Assembly: GCF_040802235.1 (NCBI RefSeq)
Contig: NC_133167.1
Span: 16,484,501-16,548,500, forward strand
Reading direction: 5' to 3'
Length of the DNA: 64,000 nucleotides
Source: Manis javanica
Lineage: Eukaryota > Chordata > Mammalia > Pholidota > Manidae
Part shown: one piece after another, positions 29,423 to 41,400 of the stretch
Numbering within the stretch: position 1 is the first letter of the stretch
Layout of the letters: each line of letters begins with the position of its first letter
Position numbers and translations under genes: made by a program
The notes under the pieces: generated by a model
Told to the model about the DNA's origin: nothing
Database searches by the model: none
The model's input: only the letters and a program-made list of their open reading frames with translations

Positions 29423-32400
29423 CTGCAAGGTGAAGAGTGGGACAGAGAGAGGACAAGCTGTGTCCCCAAGCCTTCCACAGCCAGCCTTTCCTTGTCCCCT
29501 TGGGCAGAGGCACCAGGGGACCCCAAGAATCCCTCCCAGGCTAGTTCAGCAGTTAGGGAGGCACTCAGACCTGGGAGGGGCACTGTCCTCACCTGCTCCT
29601 TCAGCTCCTGCAGCCCCAAAGTGGAGATGCCCCCTGTGGAGGTCCTCAGGGGAGTCCTGGGACGCCGCCATACCCTCTTCAGTCGATCCCAGGACACCTT
29701 GGGGTTCAGGGTGACAGAATAGCAATGGGCTAGGGAAACTGGTAGAGAAAGGTGGGCCCCACAAGGCGCACCTTACAGGACTTGCTGCCCCCGCAAACCC
29801 CCTCTAGGGTTCCCCATCCCTCCTATTCCATCCCCTTCTCTAGACCCCTTACCACCTTCAGGCCTTGCAGCCAGTCAGGGAACCTGGCAAAGAACCCCAA
29901 GCTTGATTTCCTAGCCCGGCCAGCTCCACCAAGAAGCCTGCCCTTCTCTCTGCTTTCCCACAGCCCCCACGCTGTATGCCCTTTCTGGGTGGCCCCCACC
30001 AGACCTCCCATCTCTTGCCTCATAGATGTAGTCAAGGATCTCCAGCAGTGTGAGGATGCTGGCCCCAATGAACAGGCCCATCTGTCCCCCAAGGTCTCCT
30101 GGGGGGCACAAGAGTAGGGTCAGAAGGAGCAGGCTGGGCTGGTCCACCCCGCTGAGATCTGGGCCAGGGCCAGGTCTCACCCAGCAGGGCTGATAGGCCA
30201 TAGGCTGCTCGCTGCTCCATGGCCTCAGAGGTCAGGGCTTCAAAAAAGATGTCTAGGACCAGGAAGTTCTCCCTGCAGAGACAGGAAGCAGGGTGTCCCT
30301 GTAGAGCCATCTTCCTGAGAAGGCAGCTGGCAAGAGACATCCCAGGTCCAGCAGATCCTGATCTGACGCCCCTGCGCTGAGAAGCCAGGGACTACCCTCA
30401 GACTCCCAAAGGCTGTGAGGGGAGAAAGTCCCAGATGCATGTCAGCTTCATATTTTGAGGGTTAGCAAAGGGCCCAGAAGCACAAAATACAATTCCTGGG
30501 CCTGATGGAGTCCTTCCTGGCCTCTTCTTAAAAGCAGCAAATAGTGCTCACTTTGCTTCACCCCTATACCTCTGTAGAACTTCCGGTGGCCCTATCACTC
30601 AAGTCCTCTCCAAAATTCCTTTTCCGGATTTTCAAGACTGCCCATGACCTGTTGCAGTGTGCCTTCCTGTCAAACTGCTTTCTCTTTTCTCCACAGGGCC
30701 TCAGCCTGGTCTCTGCATCATCCCACATTTCGTAGCTGGGATGCCTCCCCTGTCTTCTCACAGACCCAAACCCAGGCTCCTCAGAGGTCTGCCCACCTCC
30801 CCGGCTTCCCCTGCCCCACCCACATTGATCTCAGCTGGGGCCCGAGAATCAGTGCCACACCATTAGACATGGCCTCATCCACAAATTGGGGCATGAGCTT
30901 TGTATTGTAATTATTCCTGTCCCCTTAGGATGCTCAGCAATTTGAGACTGGCTGCAGGGGATCAGATGCAAGGCTTGGTGTGGCATCTCCTGCAAGCCAT
31001 CTTGTCCTCCCTCAGCACAGCATTCACTCAACATGCACTGAACAGCTCCCAGGTTGCTGGGAGGAAATAGACCAGAGGGCTCCACACGATGGGTGAGGGC
31101 AATGACAGAGATATGTACAGGGTACAGGGAGAGCTCGGATGAAGGGGATTTGGACCGAGAAGGGCTTTCCTGGAGGTGGAGACACAGGGTATGACTTGGA
31201 GGATGGGTACGGTTAGTTAGAAGAAAAGGATCATGAAAAGCATTCCTGGCAGAAGACATTATTAACACATGCAGCCCACTCCCAGCCTCCACTGCGCACC
31301 AAGCCTGTTGAAGGTGCCCTCCTCCCACACCCCCGCATACCGTATGTAGGTCTCATTGCGGTTGTACTTCCTTGCCAGGTACCGGGCTGAGCCCCTGTTG
31401 GGGATCCTGACCATGGAGATCTCTTTCCCGTAGCGGGTCAGGTTGCAGGGGGTAGGGCAGAAACATGGGCCCTCGGAACCCCCACCCAGGGAGTCTGCAA
31501 CACAGAGGCACCAGCTGCAGTGGGGGTGGGGGCAGGTGGCCCAGAGGCCAGCTGGCTGCAGGGAGACGGCCAGGGGCTGTCCTGAGGCAGGCACGCCCAC
31601 ACTGCGGTCTCTACTGGCCACCCTGGCGCTGCCTGTAGGAGACTAGTTGGGGATCCCTTCCTGGACCAGCTTCAGATAATGAGTGAGGGGAGAGCCCCCC
31701 AGCACCTTCCTGCCAGCTTATTCCTCTGCCTCCCACCCACTGGCAGAGAGGTCCCCCTGGCTCAGAGGGAGGGCACAGCCCATTCACCAGAGCTCATCAA
31801 CCACGTAAGGCCTCAGACACAGGAGCTTGGAGAGGATGTTGGGGTGAAGGGGATTTTAGGTATATTCACATAGGCAGATGGATGAGTAGATGGATGGGTA
31901 GATGGAGGGACAGAGGAACAAATACTGTGCTTGGTATGCTGGATTTCTCTGTTTGCCCCTTCGGATCCCCTTTCCACTCTCCTCTACCTTGCTCTGTGTC
32001 TAGGAGACTGATCTGCTAAATGTATCACCTGGACTCCGTGTCCTCTGGCTTTGAGTTGGGTTTGGCCAGTGGGAAGCCTCAGTAGGGTCAGAGGGCAAGG
32101 AGGAGAGAGATTTCAGGGTATCTCCTCCCCCAGCTTCCTCACTGCCAGGCCGTGGGTGGCAGAGGCTGCATTCCTTCTCTTGAGGCCACGGCTCCTGTCT
32201 GTCTCAGCCACAAGGATGTCACTGTGCTCCACAGGATGCTCAGCATTTTGAGACTGGCTGCAGGGGACCAGACCCAAGCCTCAGTGCAGGTCAGCTTGTC
32301 CCTGTCCCTCAGCACAGTGTTCATTCAATGTGCACTGAACAGCTCCCAGAGGCACACCCTTCTTTTACCCCTTCAGGCCTGGGGGGATGAAGGCTCCCTA

Positions 32401-35400
32401 GTGTTGCTCATTCTGTGGCATTTCACCATTTTCCATGGCTCCCTTACCCCTGCTCACACACCTGCTCCCTCATCTTACACTCTTCAATCACCTCTTTGAC
32501 TGGGGAAGTTGTTGTGTGCGACCCAGAGGGCCTTGATGGCATCTGCTGTCCCAGGATCTCAAACCCATTTTCTCTCCCTCCTCATGGCCCAATCACCTGC
32601 CTAAAATCAGGTGCCATTCTTTCCTTGCCTTAAGTCATTGTTGGCTTTCCAAAGCCTCCTCCACTCTTTCTGCCCCCTCCTCCATTCTCTGCCTCCAGTC
32701 ACACTGACCTTACAGTGCCCCAGATGCACATGCTGTCTCTGGGCACAGGTCTTCGGCACACGTTGTTCCCACCACCTAGAACATGACCCCCTTTCTACCT
32801 GGCTGACTCTTTCATACCCTCCAAGTCTCAGCTAATCTGTCACTTCCTTTAGGAATCCTCCCTGCCTTCCCAGTGGAGCTGCATGCTCCCCGGGGACTTG
32901 TAGCACCCCTGAGGTCCTCTATCCAAGGACTAACACATGGCATTATGTTGACATCCCTGCCGAGGAGTAAGCCCCATAGAAGTTGGGTTCTTGTTGCCAC
33001 CTTCACCTTCAGCACCAGCCTAGGCTATAAATGAATGAATGAATGGATGGACGGATGAATGAATGAATTGCAGCCCAGGTGAGATCTATGGATAGATGGG
33101 GTTTGCCTTACCCACACTGATGCCAGCAATGCACCTTTCCTCAGAGCAGGAGAGAAATCATTTCATTTTTCCAGAAAGGGCAGGCTCACTTGCTGAACCA
33201 AGTGGAGAAGCCCAACCCTTTACTCTGAGTTCTGGGTTCTCTGCAACTCCCTCCCTGCCACTTACCGGAGTGTCCATACCTGCAAAGGTCCTCAGAACCG
33301 CCCCCCAACCCTCTGAAGGTGGCATAAGGCTCAACCCCCAGGAAAAACCCCTCCCCAGGGAAGAAGGAGGCCAAGGCAGTGAGGAGAAGGGTGGACAAAG
33401 AAATGAAGAGGAGGGTGATGGAGAGGTAGGGAAGAAGGCAGCAGGCAGCACGGACCCAGGGTGTGGTCGGCACATTCGATGTAGATATTTGGTGGGCAGA
33501 TGGTCTCATTGCCTGAAAGGAGAGAAAATTCCTGGAGTCCATCGTTCCATTCCCTCTCCTGCAGCACAATCCCAATGTGGGCACATGGAAACATGCACAC
33601 ACACGTGCCAGTTTGCAAATACATATACATACATGAATGTATACCTGCTTGTGCATAGAAGCATGAAAATGTGTGCATGCATTTTTGCATGCAAACGTGC
33701 ACACTTGCACACATGTGCACACATGTTCCCCTTATTTAAGCACATGCACACAACCTCCACAAGTACACACACACGGATGTACATAAGCACATGTATGCAT
33801 AAATATGTATTAACATGCACACAAGCATGCATGCATGCACTCCCATATGCATATGTGAAAACACCTATAAAATCCCAAACACATACACATACACGCTTAC
33901 ATGGTCTAGACATGCACACGTGCTGTTGTACACATGCATGTGCCTGTGCACATGAGTAATGCTCTGCCCCTGGAGGTCCTGGAGCCTGTCAGGCAGCATT
34001 GAGGGCTGGTGAGGGGCGGGATGCCCACCTGGCATGTGCACCATCCGGCAGTGGCAGCGCTGGAGTACAGCCTCCTTTTCACAGCGCAGCCGGCAGGCAG
34101 ACACACTGTAGGCTGAGTAGCCCTGAAGCTCAGGCTCCCGGAGCCCACTCTCGGCCCGGCAGTTGCCCCAGGGCTGGGGCAGATAGGTCAGCTGCAGAGG
34201 CGGGGCACGGTGGGGTCATGCCCAAGAGTATTCCACCCAGCCCTCCAGCACCCCACAGCCCCAACAAAGTCCATGGTGGGCTGGTGGGCTGTGAGTTCCT
34301 GGAGGGCAGGTCTGGCCAGCATCCCCCTGAGCCCAAAGGCCCAGCCCTGTGCCCAACCCAGGTAAGCTGGAGGTGCTCACCCGCTGTTCCTGGCAGGAGA
34401 CAAAGGTCTGGAAGCCTGGGGACACACCAAAGCCCAACTGGTGGATATAGGGTGGCTCCTCCTGGCTGTGGATCTGCACTCGGATGCCGGCCTCAAATGA
34501 TGTCTCATCTGCACAGTGGAGATGGGGGCCTTTGGAACCCCATCTCAGGAAGAGGACCCAGGCTGGAGCCCCCAGCCTGGCCCCTGCCTCTTTCCCGCCT
34601 GCATACTTGTCTCTCTCCAGATGGGCAGGTACTCCTCCTGCTGGATGTCCAGCATGATCTCCAGGCCACTGCCCATGCCCCCAGCCCGGCTGGGCAGCCA
34701 GTTCTGTGGATCTGCATTGAAGGTATAACACTTCCCATAGCGAGTATAGACCTGGGGGTGGGGAGAGAGGAAGAGGGGAGATGGAAGGAGGGGCTAAGAC
34801 AAGTCTTTAAGCTTAGGGCTCCCTGTCCCCTTCAAGGGCCACCAGACCTGCTTGGCCACCCCTGTCCCATATTCCAGCAACCAATCTACAGCTCAGCTTC
34901 CCCTGGAATGCCATCTTTTCTATAGACATCCTTTCCTAGATGATTAAAAAAGTATCTCCAGCTCAGCATACCAATAGCAGAACTTTTGATGTCTTTCCAA
35001 ATGCTGTCCACCCCCATTCTCCTTTGAATAAAGGGGCATACTATCTACCTAGTTTCTCAAGTCAGAATCCCTGAAATCACCCTCTCCCTCACCCCTACAT
35101 CCAATCCAGCAGTTGTCCCAGGCAATTCTCCATCTGAAATCTATTTAGAATCCATCCATATCCTTCCATGTTGTTTCCCATCTTTCACCTTCACCACTCC
35201 TCTGGCCATGGTGGTGGGCTCCTAGCTGGTGTCCCCTCATCCACCCTCACCTCTTGCTCCAGGCCGTTCTCCACACAGCAGCCAGAGAGCTCATCTAAAG
35301 TGCTTAGAACCAATCAATCCCCTGCAGGCTTAAAACCCAACATTTCCCAGAGAATAAAGCCAAACTCCTTCCCTAGCCTGAAGGTTTCCATGTGATGTAA

Positions 35401-38400
35401 TCCTTGACTACCTGTCCTGATATTCCACTCTCACCTCTCTGTGACAAATTCAAACTTACGGGAGCGCCTTCCTCCCCCAGGCCTGTATTCACACATTCCC
35501 TTTCCTGGAATGCTTCCCAACCCCCCCGCACAGCTAGTTGTCCCTTTCTTAAGTCTCAGCTTAAGTGTTCCTTCTTCAGACACACACTCACATACCGCAC
35601 ATGTTCAGTGTCACTGTCCACCCATCAATGTGTTTGTTGGTTTGCTCAAAGTACTTATCAAGACCCAAGATGATCTTGTTCACCTGTCTCCTTGTTCAAA
35701 GTCCATCTCCCATCCAATCCCCAGAGTTTATGCTGCACAGGAGCAGTGAGCCTGTCTGGGGCTCCAGCACCTGGCGCAGTGACCGAGCCCAAGGGACAAT
35801 TTAAAAAGCTGATAACGCTGCACTGAACGAAGCCCTTTGCCATTTTCCTCTGTGGAGTGTTCTCCAGAATGGACACCAGATGGTGGTGGCGCCCCGGATA
35901 TGGAAGTTAAGGCTTCTACTGCGGACTTCACAGTGGAGGGAGAAGCGCAGTACCTGGGGTGGGGAGGCATCGAGGGAGAGGTGGATACAAGTTCCCCCCG
36001 CCAGGCTCACCCTGAAGAAAGGAGCCCTCAGGTCAAACCCATCACAGGCAGCACCTTCCCTGGGGGCGATGGGACATTGCGCTCAGTCCCTCTCTCCTCC
36101 TCCTCCCCGCTCCATAGGAACATTGCACACTGGTAAAAGCCAGGAGAAAAGGCTGGAGGCAGTGTTGGGGAAAAGACACCCCAAATGCCTCACATCAGAG
36201 GTAGGGTGTAGAAGGGAGAGGGGCTGGTTTGAGGACAGTGGGAGTAAGGAGTTCTAAGAAACACTGGGTGCCTAGGGGCACCCTTGTAGTGGGGCAGGGT
36301 TAAGTCTCCCCTCCCAGCTAGGTTACCCATGCCACTGGCCCTCTCTCTCCCCACACGGTTCTTCTATCACCCAAATACCCTGCCTCAGATCCCTAAACAA
36401 AACAGGTTCATAACAAGCACCATGCAATTTATAAAACACAGCAATATCATCTTCTGCTGTCCCATTTCATCTACTTAGCAATTCCAGTACCAGGTAGGTT
36501 TAATTCCTCTGATTACCATGGATGAGAAAATCACAGCTCAGAGAGGTGGTGTGATTTGCACAAGGTCACACAGCTAATTGGTGGGAGTGTTGGAACTCAT
36601 TTAGATGCAAGATTCAAGCTGTTCCCACCACCTATCGCTGGCAGCTGTCTGCCCCACCCAACCCCAAGCCGACCCTAACCCAAGTCCCAGCCCCAGTCTG
36701 CTGCAATGAGACTGGAATATGATTCAACTCCTGTCCCCTTTTCGCCAAGTCTTCCTTCCCTTCCTCTCCACGTCTCTAATCTTCCCCACTCTGTTCTCTG
36801 TAACTGCTGCCTCTCAGTTCCCTACCTGTCCCTCCCCTCCTCTTTCTGCACCCTCACCAGCTTCTGGGTTCCAGTCCTCGACTCTGTCTGTATAACGCCG
36901 GTCAATTCCCAGCTCTGTATCTCCATCTGTGAGGCACGAGTGGACATTGCTGCTCTGCCCCAGGCACTGAGCTAAATCTTGCTGTGCTCTTTCCAACTGA
37001 ATCCTCACAACCACCTTACACCATACAGATAAGGAAACTGAGGCTAAGAGAGGTGAGCTGGTTTCAAGGTCTCCAAGGTCAATGCTTCTCAAACTTTAAA
37101 GTGCACACAAAGCCCCTGGGGATCTTGTTAAAATGCAGATTCTGATTCAGCAAATGTATATTGGGAGCAGGACTGAGATTCTGCATTTCTGAAAACCTGC
37201 AGACCACACTTTGAGTAGAAAAGCCCTATATGAAGGGGCCATAGCCCTCCCTCTAGACCTGCACTCTTATAACATCTCACTGGAAGAGTGGCAACCTGGG
37301 TGGGAGCTGGGTGCAAGCTTCTTAGGTCGCCAGTGGTGTGGGAAAGGTAGATGGGGGGAATACGTAAGTATTTGCCCCAAATCTCAAAACACCCACCCTC
37401 TTCCTGTTTAGAGCCAAGAAGATGGTGGAATCAGCTCTTGCTGACACAGCTAGTTTTGAGCTTGCACTCTAGTTGAGAGGCTAAACAAAGCCATGTGTTG
37501 GTTGCATGGGGACCCAAGTAGTGCATTGCTCACTTGTAGCACCATCCCAGCCGACCCTGACCAGCAGGCACCATCATAGACTCTCCACAGCTCACCCTCA
37601 CCCATAGGACCAAGGACCCCCTGAGGCTGGGGGCCCCCTTTTACCATCTTGGCATCCCCAGAGCCCAGCACAATTTGGAGAAGGTGTGAGGTGGAGGGAA
37701 GGGATACCAAATGGACACTAGCCAATACCACCACTTAATACCAGGTCCTGTGCTTGCCGCTTTTGGTCTGCTTTCTCCTTTGAGCCTCCAAACTACATGA
37801 GATTAGTATTATCGCCCTGTTTAATGGTAAGAAAGCTCAGAGAGGGAATGTGACTTGACTGAAGGCACACAGCAAGTAAAATGACAGCAGAGAATCAAAA
37901 ATACTGAGCCCAATGCCAAAGCAGATTAGTGCTTATAAAACACCTGCTGCTGGGTGTTCAGCAAATGAATGAGTGGTGGGATCCCAACCCTGGGTGGGGC
38001 TGGGGCAGCCTTCCTACCCGATACTTTCAATATATACACACAGACACACTCCCCGAGTGAGGAAGCCCCAACCAGGAAGGATTTGGCTCAAATGGCTTTG
38101 GAGGGAGCCTCTGGCACCCACGCCCTTGAGGTAGCTGTACAGAGTGGGGGAGACCAAGAGACATGGGTGGCAGTAGTCTGGGTCTGATGGAGATACTCTG
38201 CAGGGAATGGACAGGCCAGATTGACAGAGCAGGGCTACCTGCACAACCCAGGTCAGACCCAACTGATGGGCAGAACGGAGCGTTGCCCTGGAGACAGTCC
38301 CTGGGCCAGGCAGGCAGTGGCAGGCAGAGCCACAGGCTCCTAAGTGGCAGAACTCAGGTGGCGGCACAGCCCACAGCCTCTTCCATGGAGACGGCACGGC

Positions 38401-41400
38401 TGCTCAGCCACAAGGTCCCACAGCTGTCCACAGCTCTGTCCCCCATGCACTGGCCCAGAAGGAGGGTATGTGTGCTGGAGTTGAGAGTCTAGTGCCCAGC
38501 CACGAAAAGGGGCGGGTTCAGGGCCAGGATGTGCCAAGAGGGTCTATCTCCAGACCACCCACCACCAGCCCACAACCTTTGGGCCGGTCCCCATCTCAGA
38601 CCCCCACCTCTTCCTCCAGTCTGGCCCTGCTTCTTCTTGGCCCCACCTTGCTCTCTGCCTTTGTGCCCAGGCCCACCCTCCAGGCCCTGGGCTGAGCACC
38701 TGGCCTCCCAGAGTCCCTCTGGCCCCAAACTGAAAAGCTTCTAGACAGGAATCTGTCTGTGCGGCATGCAGACCCTCTGACACCCACACCACCTTTCTTC
38801 TGGCCAGCCCTATACTTGTCCCTCTCGGACCACCTCGCCTTTTCTTGGCCTGGGCCCCAGGCTGGGTCTCTGTCTCCCTAGCCTCTGATGCCTGACCTCA
38901 GTCTGTCTCTCAGGTTCTTCTCTATCCTCCTGACCTGTCAGTCCTCAGCATCTGATCAGTTATTCATCTGGCCTCTGTTCTCTGGCCTTTGCCCTGTTTG
39001 GCTGTCCACGCCCCCTGGCCTGTCTTTCTCTCCCACTGGCCTGGCAGCCTCCTGGCCTCTCTGTTCCCTTGCCCTTTGCTTCTCTAGCCTGTTTATCTTT
39101 TAGTCTAGCTGCCCAATCCCTGGTCCCTTGTCTTCCTCCTAGACTTTTCCCAGGGCCTGAGGCACTCCTCTCCAGCCCCCAAGCCAGGAACCCTCCCAGG
39201 GGTCTTTTCCCCTCCTTCTCCCTGTCAGTCATCCAGATCAACCCCCAGACAAGGCTCAGGGGCTGGAGAGAGCTGTCCAGGGCTTGCTCCCTGAACAGTG
39301 GCTTCTCTCAGTCCCTGGAGTTGCATCTATCCACAGCTCCCATTTCCCCCAGAAAGCTCCCCTTGGCTGGCTGGCTTGCATTCTTCCCCTCCCCTCTCCA
39401 CCATCTCATCCTCCTACAGCCACAGAGCCCACAGGGTTAACAGACAATTAGCAGGGCCAGGACTGTCTGGGAGAGGGCCCCAGGCCTGCAGGAGATAAGA
39501 AGCAGCCAAGAGCAGCCGAGGCTGGGCTAATCCCAGAGCTAATCTGAGGCCTGGGCTTTATCTCCAGTGCCTTCTGGGCACCCAGCCTCTGCCAAGGCCC
39601 TGGCATCTCCCCTACCCCATTTTCCCATGGCAGCTTCATCTCTCAAATTCCATCAGCCCTCTCCTGATGTGGTCCGGCTCCATGCTTCTGACTTAGGCTC
39701 CTGGTATGAACTCCCCTTAACCCTGCAGTGACCTGGGGTCCAGAGTGGGCCAGTGGAAGGGGGTGCATCTTCATCTGCCCTGGACAGTGACTAGCATCCC
39801 AGGGCAGACAGCTCTCAGGCCCCCACTTTACTCAGGGGTGGTCCAGGTTCAGAGACTCCCACTTCTCTACCCTCACCAGGGGCAGAGGAAGGAACCATGG
39901 CACCACCATGGTTGGTCCACGACGCCAACTCAAAACACCTGGGGTATCTGCACTGAACAGAACTTGAAGGTTGGTCACTCAGTCAAAAACTCTTCTTGTA
40001 CAAAAGCCAAAATAAAAGCCTAGAGATGGCAAGGTACATATCCAAGGGCACAGAGAAAAAAACAGGGCAAATTCAATACTAGAATCCAGTCCCCTTCCCC
40101 GGCCAACCCCAGCATTCTTCACCGATCTCAGTGACCCTGCTGAGACTCAGTAGACCTGGTCCCAGCTCCAGATCTACCAGTGATAGCCTGCACAACCTTA
40201 GTTAATAGTGTGATTTATTGACTTCTCTGGACCTCAGTTTCCTCATCAGTCAAGTAGGGATAAAAATTCCTGCCTGATTTATTTCACAGGGTGGTCATTA
40301 AGTCTCAAAAGAAAGTATGTGGAAGGCATCTACAAAGTGAAATCACATACAGGTACAGGCCTGCAGTCCAACCTGGTACCCATCAGGAACCTGCCCTTAC
40401 TGTCTGTGGATTCAGTCATTTAACCTGTCTGATCCTCCATTTTTCATCTGCAAAATGGGAATAATAGGCACTCCTCACAGGTGTTATAAGGAAAGAGATA
40501 ATGTACATAAATAATAGTAATATGAAGCATTTATTTAGTGCTTACTCTGTGCCAAGCACTGTATATAAATAAACTCCTTGCTCTTCACAAAAACCTTATA
40601 ATAGAGGTCTCTTATTATTTCCATTTTACGGACAAGATAATGGAGGACCAGAGAGGGTAAGGAAGCTGCCGGGGTCATGACATGGCAGATCTGGCACTGG
40701 AGGCAGTGCCTATAGCCACTGTGTGATGACATGCATCTGGCACAGCACCAACAAATAGCAGGTGCTCAAGAAATGGGTGGTATTCACACAACACTTATTT
40801 GTCCAGCATTGTTCCTTGAGGCTGTACAATGTGGCAGGCACTGTGCTTGGTGCTGGGGATGATTCAGAGAATGAAAGTCTTTGCCCTAAAGGAGCTTGCT
40901 CTCTGGCTGCAGAGGCAGTTCATTCACTCAGAACATGTTTATTGAGCCACCACACTATGAACCAGGTCCACACACAGGTGTACAGCATGGGGAGCAAAAT
41001 ACAGAACCACAGTCACAGGTATTCACAGATTGTTGCTTGTTGTGATTAGTACTGTGATGGGTCGGGGTGGGGGTGTTGGCATAAGCCCTTGGACAGTGGA
41101 GTAGGGGTTCCATTTGGGTTGGAGAGTAAAGCTGCCTAGAGTAAGCCCACTCACTCACCCAGCAAGGGCATCAGATACTGCTCCAGTCAAAACAGAGGGA
41201 GAATACCCCACATACACCTCCCCGCCCCCCAGGAGACCTGGCCCCTCCCCACCATATGGCCAACACAGCCCCTTAGTCCCTCACCTCCAAGAGCTTTTCA
41301 GGGAGACGTCCTCCCCCAGGTAGAATTTCTTGTGAGTCCAGAAGGACATGGGCATAGTGTTTGGTCAAATGTAAATGTGTGAGCTGTGGTGGAGGATAAG

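Noticed and set aside
33096-33959. Open frame of 287 codons on the plus strand, with long frames also on the minus strand
   Set aside because: Over half is translated CA/TG repeat (His/Thr/Cys/Met runs), and it overlaps ASIC4 exon 5 antisense. No domain, no splice logic.
34999-35790. Additional ASIC4 exons
   Set aside because: Sequence follows L2 wording, and ASIC4 is complete without it.
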